In this document: piece by piece, positions 21,030 to 29,161 of the stretch
How positions within the stretch are numbered: the stretch's first letter is position 1
Layout of the letters: each line of letters opens with the position of its first letter
DNA from: a virus
Direction: 5' to 3' (one strand)
IMG/VR virus record: IMGVR_UViG_3300025070_000160
Span: 1-29,229 of that record
DNA length: 29,229 bases
Program-made: the position numbers and the translations under genes
The notes under the pieces: generated by a model
The model's database searches: none
What the model saw: only the letters and a program-made list of their open reading frames with translations
Told to the model about the DNA's origin: nothing

Positions 21030-21980
21030 ATGGCAACTACAGTTTCAATTACAAGTACATATGCAGGTGAGTTTTCAGGGAAGTATATTTCTGCTGCTCT
21101 ATTAAGTTCTCCTACATTAGAAAAAGGTAACATCGAAATTAAACCTAACGTAAAGTTTAAAGATGTAATCAAAAAAGTAGCAACAGATGCTAACGTAATA
21201 AAAGATGCTTCGTGTGACTTTTCTGACACGGCAACGGTCACGTTGACAGAACGTATTCTACAACCAGAGCAATTTCAAGTAAACCTTGAGCTTTGTAAGC
21301 AAGACTTTATCTCAGATTGGGAGGCGATCTCAATGGGATATAGTTCTTTAAATGACCAATTACCTCCAAAGTTTTCTGATTTCTTAATCGGACACGTTGC
21401 AGGATTGGTAGCAGAAAAGAATGAGCAAAACATTTGGGGTGGTGTTAATGGTAACGCAGGAGAGTTTGATGGAATCACAGTATTAGCAGCAGCAGACGGA
21501 GATGTTAACGATGCAGCTAATGGTGGTGAAACTGCTTTCAGTTCAACTAACATTATCAGTTTATTAGAAAACGTAGTAGATTCACTTCCATCAGCAGTAT
21601 ATGGAAAAGAAGATTTAAAAATCTACGTTCCAACTATCGCTTGGCAATCATACATCAGACAATTAGGAGGATATGCTGCTAATGGTGTTGGTGGTTCAGG
21701 TGTTGATAACAGAGGTGGTTTATGGTACAATCAAGGTAATGCACTTTCTTTCGATGGAATCGAAGTTGTATTAGCTCCAGGTATGCCATCTAATCACATC
21801 GTAGCAGGACAAAAATCTAACATTTACTTTGGTACAGGTCTTTTATCTGACCACAACGAAGTTAAGTTATTAGATATGGCTGACCTAGATGGTTCTCAGA
21901 ACGTAAGAGTAGTAATGAGATTTTCAGCAGGTGTACAATATGGAATAGGAAGTGACCTATCTTTATTGACATTAGCATAA
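21030..21980 (+). CDS. major capsid protein, HK97 fold
   Basis: 316 aa. ATTVSITSTYAGEFSGKYIS opens the protein, then LSSPTLEKGNIEIKPNVKFK and DTATVTLTERILQPEQFQVN, QDFISDWEAISMGYSSLNDQ, a spine helix (NIISLLENVVDSLPSAVYGK), VPTIAWQSYIRQLGG, FDGIEVVLAPGMPSNHIVAG and the closing RVVMRFSAGVQYGIGSDL give the E-loop, spine helix and A-domain order of HK97-type capsids. Codon use includes more C-ending codons (aac, atc) than neighbouring genes, as expected for the most highly expressed protein. It follows the scaffold gene and precedes a hairpin terminator. Confidence 0.9.
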   Translation: MATTVSITSTYAGEFSGKYISAALLSSPTLEKGNIEIKPNVKFKDVIKKVATDANVIKDASCDFSDTATVTLTERILQPEQFQVNLELCKQDFISDWEAISMGYSSLNDQLPPKFSDFLIGHVAGLVAEKNEQNIWGGVNGNAGEFDGITVLAAADGDVNDAANGGETAFSSTNIISLLENVVDSLPSAVYGKEDLKIYVPTIAWQSYIRQLGGYAANGVGGSGVDNRGGLWYNQGNALSFDGIEVVLAPGMPSNHIVAGQKSNIYFGTGLLSDHNEVKLLDMADLDGSQNVRVVMRFSAGVQYGIGSDLSLLTLA

Positions 21981-21999
21981 TAAATTGTTTAACATAGAG

Positions 22000-22026
22000 G
22001 GGTAGGTGGGTTAAGCCTACTTACCC
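22000..22026 (+). terminator. hairpin after the capsid gene (partial terminator)
   Basis: An 11-bp stem, g22000-c22026 to g22010-c22016, with two G:T pairs and a 5-nt loop, followed by only TTTCTT. The poor T run suggests leaky termination, or an mRNA 3' stabiliser that favours capsid message over the tail tube gene, which starts 23 nt later and has no late promoter of its own. Confidence 0.75.
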
Positions 22027-22049
22027 TTTCTTATAAAAATTATAATAAT

Positions 22050-22592
22050 ATGGCTTGTACATTAACAACAGGAAGAAACATACCTTGTAAATCTTCTGTC
22101 GGTGGACTTAAAACAGTTTACTTTGCAGATTATGGTCTTACTGTTACTGACAATTCATCAGATGCAGAAAAAGTAGATATAGGAGGAACTCCTGACTTTT
22201 TTCAATACGACCTTAAAGGTAGTTCATCTATGGAGACAGCAGTAAACAGCTCAAGAGAAAATGGTACTACTTTCTTTGAATCAACTTTAAATATTTCGTT
22301 ACAATTATTAGATAGTAAAACACAAGAAGAATTAAAGATTATAGCTTTAGGACGTCCACAAATCGTAATAGAGGATTATAATGGTAATTTCTTTTTAATG
22401 GGTAGAGAACACGGATGTGAAGTATCTGGTGGCTCTTTCACAACAGGTGCAGCTATGGGAGATGCTTCGTCATTCTCTTTAACATTAACAGCTCAAGAAG
22501 TATCAGCTCCTGCATTCCTTGCAGATTCAACTGATGTAACTGATAATGTAAATGCAGCTAAGATTTCACCTGCTACTCCTAATAATGGATAA
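22050..22592 (+). CDS. major tail tube protein-like
   Basis: 180 aa. MACTLTTGRNIPCKSSVGGL, KTVYFADYGLTV, a long middle with FFQYDLKGSSSMETAVNSSR, then LGRPQIVIEDYNGNFFLMGR and GGSFTTGAAMGDASSFSLTL are consistent with the beta-barrel, N-arm and loop layout of tail tube proteins. It lies with the capsid genes rather than beside the tape measure, which is unusual. It could be another abundant structural protein, but the pattern and isolation between two terminator hairpins favour tube. Confidence 0.7.
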   Translation: MACTLTTGRNIPCKSSVGGLKTVYFADYGLTVTDNSSDAEKVDIGGTPDFFQYDLKGSSSMETAVNSSRENGTTFFESTLNISLQLLDSKTQEELKIIALGRPQIVIEDYNGNFFLMGREHGCEVSGGSFTTGAAMGDASSFSLTLTAQEVSAPAFLADSTDVTDNVNAAKISPATPNNG

Positions 22593-22614
22593 TAAATTAT
22601 TAAGTTAGAAAATT

Positions 22615-22642
22615 AAGGGGACTATATGTCCTCTTTTTTTTT
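22615..22642 (+). terminator. Rho-independent terminator after the tail tube gene
   Basis: GGGGAC (22617-22622) pairs with GTCCTC (22628-22633), one G:T, loop TATAT, then nine T, with extra A:T pairs at the base. The stem end lies 51 nt from the next ATG, the same as for the terminator at 11090. Confidence 0.88.
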
Positions 22643-22671
22643 GCATTTAACACAAAATATAGTTTTTTTTT

Positions 22672-22683
22672 CGATATATAAGT
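22672..22683 (+). promoter_or_regulatory. CGATATAT-type promoter of the portal module
   Basis: CGATATATAAGT directly before ATG 22684, preceded by nine T. C-to-ATG spacing 12. It restarts transcription right after the strong terminator at 22615-22642. Confidence 0.68.
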
Positions 22684-23064
22684 ATGAAGAAACTTACTAC
22701 AAGTGCATCATCTCAGACTATAAAGATTATACCAAGAAGTTATGTTACTTCTTCTACTACTTTAAAAGTAAGAGACGATTCATTAAATGAAGAATTTAGC
22801 TTTACAGTAACTCCATCTGTTGATGGTAATTATCTAAGTATTTCTAATGAATATACATCTTCAGGAAATTCAATATTAAAAGAGGGTAGAACTTATGACA
22901 TAGAGTTATTAGATACATCTTCTAATATAATATACAAAGACAAAGTATTTTGTACTGACCAAACTGTAGATCAATCAAGTAATGACTATTATTCAATCAA
23001 TGATGGTCAATATACATTTGATACTACAGCAGGTTCTCACGATAACGATTACATAATAATATGA
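22684..23064 (+). CDS. small beta-rich structural protein, 126 aa
   Basis: SSQTIKIIPRSYVTSSTTLK, NEEFSFTVTPSVDGNYLSIS, ILKEGRTYDIELLDTSSNII and YKDKVFCTDQTVDQSSNDYY alternate strands and turns in the way of small Ig-like or head-decoration and connector proteins. It is the first gene after the late promoter and overlaps the portal start by 4 nt. Its single Cys is in the VFCTDQT element. Decoration, head-completion or tail-associated roles are possible. Confidence 0.62.
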   Translation: MKKLTTSASSQTIKIIPRSYVTSSTTLKVRDDSLNEEFSFTVTPSVDGNYLSISNEYTSSGNSILKEGRTYDIELLDTSSNIIYKDKVFCTDQTVDQSSNDYYSINDGQYTFDTTAGSHDNDYIII

Positions 23065-24875
23065 ACGATTTAAGAATAGTAAATTTAAGCACTTACACGA
23101 GTCCTAAAATAAAAGAAGTTAGTAATAGAGATTGGATTTCTTATGGGGAGGACAACAACTACTTTCAATATCTAATAGACAGATATAATGGAAGTCCAAC
23201 TAACAATGCCATAATAAATGCTGTATCTTCTATGATATATGGTAAAGGATTAGATGCTACTAATTCCAATAAAAAACCAGATCAATATGCACAAATGATT
23301 TCATTATTTGATAATGATAGTGTAAGAAGATTAGCATACGACTTAAAATTAATGGGACAATGTGCTATACAGGTAATTTATTCTAAAGACAGAACTAAGA
23401 TTGCTCAGATAGAGCATATGCCTGTAGAAACACTTAGAGCAGAGAAGTGTAATGAGAAAGGAGATATTGAAGCATATTACTATTGGAAAGATTGGGAAAA
23501 GATTAGACCTTCTGACAAGCCTTTGAGAATACCTGCATTTGGTACAAGCAAAGAAGCTATAGAAATACTTTATGTAAAACCATACAGATCTGGATATTAT
23601 TATTATAGTCCTGTAGATTATCAAGGTGGTTTACAATATGCAGAGCTTGAAGAAGAAGTATCTAACTTTCACTTAAACAACATACTTAATGGTATGAGTC
23701 CTTCAATGTTAATTAACTTTAACAATGGTACTCCTAATGCAGAGGAAAGAAGACTTATAGAACAAAGAATATACAACAAATTTAGTGGGTCAAGTAATGC
23801 AGGTAAGTTCATATTAGCTTTTAATGATAATGCAGAGAGTGCTGCAAGTATAGAACCTGTTCAACTTAGTGATGCACATAATCAGTATCAATTTTTGTCT
23901 GAAGAATCTACTAAAAAGATAATGGTAGCTCATAGGGTCGTTTCTCCGATGCTTTTAGGTATTAAAGATAACTCAGGTCTAGGAAACAATGCAGATGAGC
24001 TTAAAACAGCCTCTACGCTAATGGATAATACTGTTATCAGACCTTTTCAACATCTTTTAATAGATGCCTTTAATCAAATCTTAGCTTATAATGGTATCTC
24101 ACTTAAATTATACTTTAAAACTTTACAACCTTTAGAATTTACAGAATTAGATAATGTAGAGGATGAGGAAACTAAAGAAGAAGAAACTGGTGTGAAGTTA
24201 TCAGAGCAAGAAATATATTTATCTAAAGAAGAAATAAATAAAAATTTACAAGAGTTTATATCATTAGGAGAAAATGAAAAAGATATATTGAATGATTATG
24301 ACTTAATAGATGAATTTGAAGTAGATTATGACCTTGAAGATGAGTTAGATAATAAAATAAAAGAGTTGAATGAAAAGACTGCATTAGTTTCTACTGGTCG
24401 TGCAAACAAAACAAAAAAGAGTGAGCAAGATGTTAAAAGTAAACAAGAAGAATATAAAGATGTTACTTTTTTAGTAAGATATGTTTACACTACAAGAACT
24501 CCTGCTTATAAAACAAGAAAAAATAAATCAAGAGAGTTTTGTTATCAAATGATGAAAGCTAAAAAGGTTTATAGAAAGGAAGATATAGTAGCTATGGGTA
24601 GTAAAGCTGTTAATCCTGATTTTGCAGGTGCAGGTAAAACAACCTATTCGATATGGCTTTATAAAGGAGGAGCAAGATGTCATCATAAATGGTTTAGAAA
24701 AATATATGCAAAAAAAGAAGGTGATAAAATGGGAGATCAAATAAGTACAACAAAAGCAAGGTCAAGAGGTGCAAAATTAAAACCTAATGCACAAAAAGTA
24801 CCTGTAGCTCCAGTAGATATGCCATATAAAGGATATACAGCAGCATATTGGAAAAAAATGGGATTTAAAAATTAA
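23061..24875 (+). CDS. portal protein with a C-terminal extra domain
   Basis: 604 aa. Residues about 1-370 are the portal: NRDWISYGEDNNYFQYLIDR, SPTNNAIINAVSSMIYGKGL, LKLMGQCAIQVIY, a stem region (NPEERR-like SPSMLINFNNGTPNAEERR), SAASIEPVQLSDAHNQYQFL and RVVSPMLLGIKDNSGLGNNA. The middle 370-460 is acidic. From about 464 a separate domain begins (FLVRYVYTTRTPAYKTRKNK; REFCYQMMKAKKVYRKEDIV; RCHHKWFRKIYAKKEG), Cys/His/Lys-rich, then a disordered basic tail. The portal is the dodecameric DNA gate. The extra domain, known to me from other marine phage structural proteins, is of unknown role. Confidence 0.84.
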   Translation: MNDLRIVNLSTYTSPKIKEVSNRDWISYGEDNNYFQYLIDRYNGSPTNNAIINAVSSMIYGKGLDATNSNKKPDQYAQMISLFDNDSVRRLAYDLKLMGQCAIQVIYSKDRTKIAQIEHMPVETLRAEKCNEKGDIEAYYYWKDWEKIRPSDKPLRIPAFGTSKEAIEILYVKPYRSGYYYYSPVDYQGGLQYAELEEEVSNFHLNNILNGMSPSMLINFNNGTPNAEERRLIEQRIYNKFSGSSNAGKFILAFNDNAESAASIEPVQLSDAHNQYQFLSEESTKKIMVAHRVVSPMLLGIKDNSGLGNNADELKTASTLMDNTVIRPFQHLLIDAFNQILAYNGISLKLYFKTLQPLEFTELDNVEDEETKEEETGVKLSEQEIYLSKEEINKNLQEFISLGENEKDILNDYDLIDEFEVDYDLEDELDNKIKELNEKTALVSTGRANKTKKSEQDVKSKQEEYKDVTFLVRYVYTTRTPAYKTRKNKSREFCYQMMKAKKVYRKEDIVAMGSKAVNPDFAGAGKTTYSIWLYKGGARCHHKWFRKIYAKKEGDKMGDQISTTKARSRGAKLKPNAQKVPVAPVDMPYKGYTAAYWKKMGFKN

Positions 24876-24878
24876 CAG

Positions 24879-25379
24879 ATGGCAACAGCATTATTCATAA
24901 AACCAATAGACATTAAAAGAAATACCATAATAGATGGTAATGTCGATGTAGATAAATTTATTCAGTTTATTAAAATAGCTCAACAGATTCACGTTAGGAA
25001 TTATCTTGGAAGTGATTTATATAATAAGATCAGTAGTGATATTATAGCAGATTCATTGACAGGAGACTATTTAAGTTTAGTAAATACTTATATCCAACCT
25101 ATGCTTATTCATTTTGCAATGGTAGATTATTTACCATTTGCAGCTTACCAGGTTAAGAATGGAGGAGTATTTAAACACTCATCTGAAAATAGTGAGACAG
25201 TATCTAAGAATGAAGTAGATTATTTAGTAAATAAAGAAAGAGAGTTTGCAGAATACTATACAAGAAGATTTATAGATTATATGGCTAACAATCAAAACTT
25301 ATTTCCTGAATACACAAGTAATACAAATGAGGACATAAATCCTGATAAAGATGCAACATTTAACGGATGGGTATTATAA
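24879..25379 (+). CDS. head-tail connector, DUF6712-like
   Basis: 166 aa. ALFIKPIDIKRNTIIDGNVD, VDKFIQFIKIAQQIHVRNYL, DLYNKISSDIIAD and LSLVNTYIQPMLIHFAMVDY match the helical adaptor that follows the portal in Bacteroidetes phages (DUF6712 group): two opening strands, then 'I-k-x-A-Q-x-x-h-i-x-x-x-L-G-s-x-L-y'. The C-terminus (QNLFPEYTSNTNEDINPDKD) is disordered. Placed three bases after the portal gene, it should plug the portal below the vertex. Confidence 0.82.
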   Translation: MATALFIKPIDIKRNTIIDGNVDVDKFIQFIKIAQQIHVRNYLGSDLYNKISSDIIADSLTGDYLSLVNTYIQPMLIHFAMVDYLPFAAYQVKNGGVFKHSSENSETVSKNEVDYLVNKEREFAEYYTRRFIDYMANNQNLFPEYTSNTNEDINPDKDATFNGWVL

Positions 25380-25483
25380 AGAAGATTTACAAACCTAAAG
25401 AGGGGAACGTAAAAAAATTATTAACTTATTTAAAAAGCAATAATGGCTACATTAACAAGCACGAAAATAAAAAATACTTATGA
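25367..25483 (+). CDS. overlapping basic microprotein, 38 aa
   Basis: ATG 25367 lies inside the connector gene (13-nt overlap) and TGA 25481-25483 lies inside the fibre gene (41-nt overlap), filling the 63-nt gap otherwise without coding. The product is MGIIKKIYKPKEGNVKKLLT, then YLKSNNGYINKHENKKYL: basic, with a helix-turn-strand look and no rare-codon oddity. It is positioned as a connector or fibre-attachment accessory. It is real only if conserved; the gap fit and composition are the evidence. Confidence 0.5.
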   Translation: MGIIKKIYKPKEGNVKKLLTYLKSNNGYINKHENKKYL

Positions 25484-28400
25484 TGCGTTATTAAAGTCAA
25501 TAGACAATGATGCAATAGGAACAACAGCAAAACAGATTACTGACGGACTTGGAAACCTTACTCCATTATATATATCAACAACACAAATAGGAATAGGAGT
25601 AACACCTGAATCAGGATTAAACCTTCACGTTTTTGGAGATGCTAAAATAGGTAGCAATCTAACAATAATCGGAAATTTAGTAGTTGAAGGAAGCACTACA
25701 ACAGTAGGAACAGACACATTAACAGTAAAAGACCCTTTAATTGTACTGGCAAACAATAACACCTCTACAGATGCAGTTGACATAGGGTTTTATGGTAAAT
25801 ACACTCCTTCAGGCACTACACTATACTCAGGGCTGTTTAGAGAAGCTCTAACAGGTAAATATAGATTATTTAAAGACTTACAAGTTGAACCTACTACAAC
25901 AGTAAATACAAGTGGAACAGGATATGCTAAAGCACATTTAGTTATTGGTGAATTAGAAGCAACTACAGGAAGATTTAGCGGTTATGTAAATATAGATGGA
26001 GTTTTAGATGTAGATGATGCAATCTCTGTAGAAGGTTCTGCTTTTGGTAGAATAGAAATAGGTGGAGCTTCAGGTGGTTATATAGATTTAAAAGCACCTA
26101 ACTCTGATGATTATGATTTTAGAATTATTACAAGTTCTGGTGGTAATGAAATAACTACAGCTACAGGTGATTTAATATTTAATACAGCAGAAACATTAGC
26201 ATTAACAATAGACACTTCACAAGATGCCACATTTGAAGGAAATATAATACTTTCAGGAACAGTTGATGGTAGAGATGTTGCAGCAGACGGAACAAAATTA
26301 GATGGTATTGAAGCAGGAGCAGATGTAACAGATGCTGCTAATGTGTTGGCAGCAGGAGCAGTAATGACTACTGGAAATCAATCTATTGCTGGAGAAAAAA
26401 CATTTAGTGATGATTTTACTGTTACCAGCGATGCAGTTTTTAATGGTAATATAAATTTAGACGACGATGAAGCATTAAACTTTGGTACTTCTAATGCTTT
26501 TAATTTAAGATGGAGTACAACTGCTGCTTCAGGACAAGGTGCTTCAATAATAGATTCAGGTAGAATATTTATTGAAACTAACTTTTTTCAATTAAATTCC
26601 AGAACTGGAGAAAGTATGATAAGGGCTACAAGTAATTCGGATGTAGAGCTTTATTATAATGACTCAAAAAAACTAGAAACAACAAGTACAGGTGTTTATG
26701 TTACAGGGAGTGGAGTTTTTACACAAGATTTATGGATTAATACTGGACAGAAATTATTTTTTGATAATGGAAGTGATTGTTATATTTCTGAAGACACAAC
26801 TGGTAGATTAAAATTTGTCGTTGATGGTTCTGAATTTATGAGATTAGGAGATGGTATTCCTGACACTATAACTTTTTACAAAGATTCAACTTTTACAGGT
26901 GATTTAATAGTAGATACAGATACTTTATTTGTAGATGCTTCAGAAGATTCTGTTGGTATTAATACAGCAAATCCTAGTTCTTATAGTAAACACGAATTAG
27001 TAATAACTGCTCCAGATGATGGAGGTGTTACAATAGCTAGTGCTACAGATGAGGCTGCGTTTTTAGACTTTTCAGATGGTTCTGGTGTAAAAAACTTTAT
27101 TCGTGTTGACCACGATGGAGATACATTTGGTTATAATTCTTGGGGTTCACACTTATTCACACTTGGTGAAGGAGTTCCTTCTTTGACTTTAGAAAGTAGT
27201 GGTGCAACTTTTGCAGATAACGCAACTTTTGAAGGAAACATAAGAATATCTAAAACTGATGCAACATTAGAAATTAATAATTCATTAGCAAGTTTAACAA
27301 ATGCTGATTTGTATATTTCAGTTGAAGATACTGGACAGGCAGATGTTAGACAATATGGTGCATACCCTTTAGCGTTCTGGACTAATAATGTAGAAAGATT
27401 AACAATAGACAGTTCTGGAAACGCAACTTTTGGAGGGAACGTTAATACAGGCAGATTATTTGTTGAGCAATCAGGTGCAGATATGATTGATATGACACGA
27501 ACAGGAATTGGAACTTACAGGTTTGCAATATCTGGTAGTGATGCATTTAGTTTATTTGATGTTGGTGCAAATGCAGATAGGTTAATTATAGACAGTTCTG
27601 GAAACGTAGGAATAGGAACGACTTCACCTGATGGTAATTTGGAAGTAGTAGGCACAACAGTAATCAGCACCGTATCTGATGGTGTTAACGCAGTGCTTAT
27701 AGGTTTAGCAGGTTCAAATAGAACTACTATTCAGTTTGATACCGCAGATACCACTCATACAAATAGACAATGGGGATTAACAAATATTGCAGGAGATTTT
27801 TACATAGGTAGACACGGATTAAATGTGATGTTTCTAGATAATAATGGAAACGTAGGAATTGGAACTGGTTCTCCTAGCCATTTATTAAGTATTGGTACAG
27901 AAAGTAATTCAAGCGGTAGGAAAATATCTTTATATTTAGGAGGTGGAGATGAAGATTTTGCAGGTATTGGAGCACAAAGAGGTGAAAGTAATTTATTCTG
28001 TCAATCTGAAATAAGATTTATCAATGAAAGTAATTCAAGTGGATTAGGTGCATTTGCAATAGCAACTGGGGGTAATAGTTTAACTGAAAGAATGCGTATA
28101 ACATCTGGGGGGGAAGTTTGTATAGGCACAGAAAGTAGTGCACCATCTGCTCAATTAACAATAGGACTTAATGATAGTGTTGGTGGTAGATTAGCTTTAA
28201 GTAATTTAAGAACTGCATTATTTGATGGAGATGAATTTGGTAGATTATCATTTGTTAGTAATGATACATCACAAACAGGAGATAGAGCAAGAATTTCAGC
28301 AGTATGTAGAAATACAGCAGCAGCAACAGATTTAGTTTTTTATACAGGAAAGACTTCTGCATCAGTATCAGAAAGAATGCGTATAACATCTGCGGGGGAA

Positions 28401-29129
28401 TTATTAAAGGGAATACAAACTGCAGCAGGTCAAGGAACTTTAGCAGATTTTAATAGTTCTGAAATGGGTAATGGTTATATAAATTTATGTCGTGATGATA
28501 CTGCTACTATAAAACAAATAAGATTTGGTAAAAATGGTAGTGAAGTTGGTTCAATCTCAACAACTGGTTCTACAACTGCATATAACACATCTTCAGATTA
28601 TAGATTAAAAGAAAATGTAGTAGAAATGACTGGTGCTTTAGATAGAGTAAGTCAATTAAAACCAAGTAGATTTAATTTCATATCAGATGCAGATAAAACA
28701 GTAGATGGGTTCTTAGCTCACGAAGTACAAGAAATAGTGCCTGAAGCTATCACAGGAGAAAAAGATGGTATGCAAGATGAGGAATACGAAATAAGTCCTG
28801 CTGTTTATGAAGATGTTGTTCATCCTGCTGAAGAAGCAGTTTATGAAACTATAGAGCATCCTGCTGTTGAAGAAGAATTAGATGATGAAGGAAACATAAT
28901 TGTAGAGGGCAAAGAAGCATATACTGAAGAAGTCCTTGTAACAGAGGCTAAAGAAGAATGGACTGAAAAGGTATTAGTATCTGAAAAGGTAATAGGTACA
29001 AGAGAACTGCCAGATTATCAAGGTATCGACCAATCAAAGTTAGTGCCATTATTAGTAGGAGCTATACAAGAACAACAACAACTAATCAATGATTTAAAAA
29101 GTAGAATAGAAACACTTGAGAATAATTAA
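25443..29129 (+). CDS. tail fibre with C-terminal peptidase S74 chaperone
   Basis: 1228 aa, the longest gene. The N-terminus (ATLTSTKIKNTYDALLKSID) would anchor to the tail. The shaft is built of repeated beta units, including DSSGNATFGGNV, DSSGNVGIGTTSPDGNLEV, DNNGNVGIGTGSPSHLLSIG and two ERMRITS-[GA]-GE units. The last 180 residues form an S74 intramolecular chaperone: TSSDYRLKENV, with S1051 and K1056 spaced as the Ser/Lys dyad of endosialidase-type self-cleavage, and L-A-H-E-V-Q-E-I-V-P-E-A. Cleavage before S1051 would leave a 1050-residue fibre. An acidic repeat (about 1115-1190) interrupts the S74 domain. It binds the host surface receptor. Confidence 0.9.
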   Translation: MATLTSTKIKNTYDALLKSIDNDAIGTTAKQITDGLGNLTPLYISTTQIGIGVTPESGLNLHVFGDAKIGSNLTIIGNLVVEGSTTTVGTDTLTVKDPLIVLANNNTSTDAVDIGFYGKYTPSGTTLYSGLFREALTGKYRLFKDLQVEPTTTVNTSGTGYAKAHLVIGELEATTGRFSGYVNIDGVLDVDDAISVEGSAFGRIEIGGASGGYIDLKAPNSDDYDFRIITSSGGNEITTATGDLIFNTAETLALTIDTSQDATFEGNIILSGTVDGRDVAADGTKLDGIEAGADVTDAANVLAAGAVMTTGNQSIAGEKTFSDDFTVTSDAVFNGNINLDDDEALNFGTSNAFNLRWSTTAASGQGASIIDSGRIFIETNFFQLNSRTGESMIRATSNSDVELYYNDSKKLETTSTGVYVTGSGVFTQDLWINTGQKLFFDNGSDCYISEDTTGRLKFVVDGSEFMRLGDGIPDTITFYKDSTFTGDLIVDTDTLFVDASEDSVGINTANPSSYSKHELVITAPDDGGVTIASATDEAAFLDFSDGSGVKNFIRVDHDGDTFGYNSWGSHLFTLGEGVPSLTLESSGATFADNATFEGNIRISKTDATLEINNSLASLTNADLYISVEDTGQADVRQYGAYPLAFWTNNVERLTIDSSGNATFGGNVNTGRLFVEQSGADMIDMTRTGIGTYRFAISGSDAFSLFDVGANADRLIIDSSGNVGIGTTSPDGNLEVVGTTVISTVSDGVNAVLIGLAGSNRTTIQFDTADTTHTNRQWGLTNIAGDFYIGRHGLNVMFLDNNGNVGIGTGSPSHLLSIGTESNSSGRKISLYLGGGDEDFAGIGAQRGESNLFCQSEIRFINESNSSGLGAFAIATGGNSLTERMRITSGGEVCIGTESSAPSAQLTIGLNDSVGGRLALSNLRTALFDGDEFGRLSFVSNDTSQTGDRARISAVCRNTAAATDLVFYTGKTSASVSERMRITSAGELLKGIQTAAGQGTLADFNSSEMGNGYINLCRDDTATIKQIRFGKNGSEVGSISTTGSTTAYNTSSDYRLKENVVEMTGALDRVSQLKPSRFNFISDADKTVDGFLAHEVQEIVPEAITGEKDGMQDEEYEISPAVYEDVVHPAEEAVYETIEHPAVEEELDDEGNIIVEGKEAYTEEVLVTEAKEEWTEKVLVSEKVIGTRELPDYQGIDQSKLVPLLVGAIQEQQQLINDLKSRIETLENN

Positions 29130-29137
29130 TATATTTG
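29130..29137 (+). promoter_or_regulatory. host-type -7 box before the lysis cassette
   Basis: TATATTTG is an exact TAnnTTTG match, 24 nt before the next ATG. The nearest TTG upstream is only 11 nt away, so the -33 part is doubtful. It is the only promoter candidate for the lysis cassette that wraps to base 1. Confidence 0.4.
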
Positions 29138-29161
29138 TAATATAACTATAAATTTAATAAA

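Noticed and set aside
27405-28392. Direct repeats in the fibre gene as a recombination or diversity-generating cassette
   Set aside because: The repeats (atagacagttctggaaacg at 27405 and 27588; a 22-bp copy at 28086 and 28371) follow the repeated protein units of the fibre shaft; no reverse transcriptase or template repeat is present.
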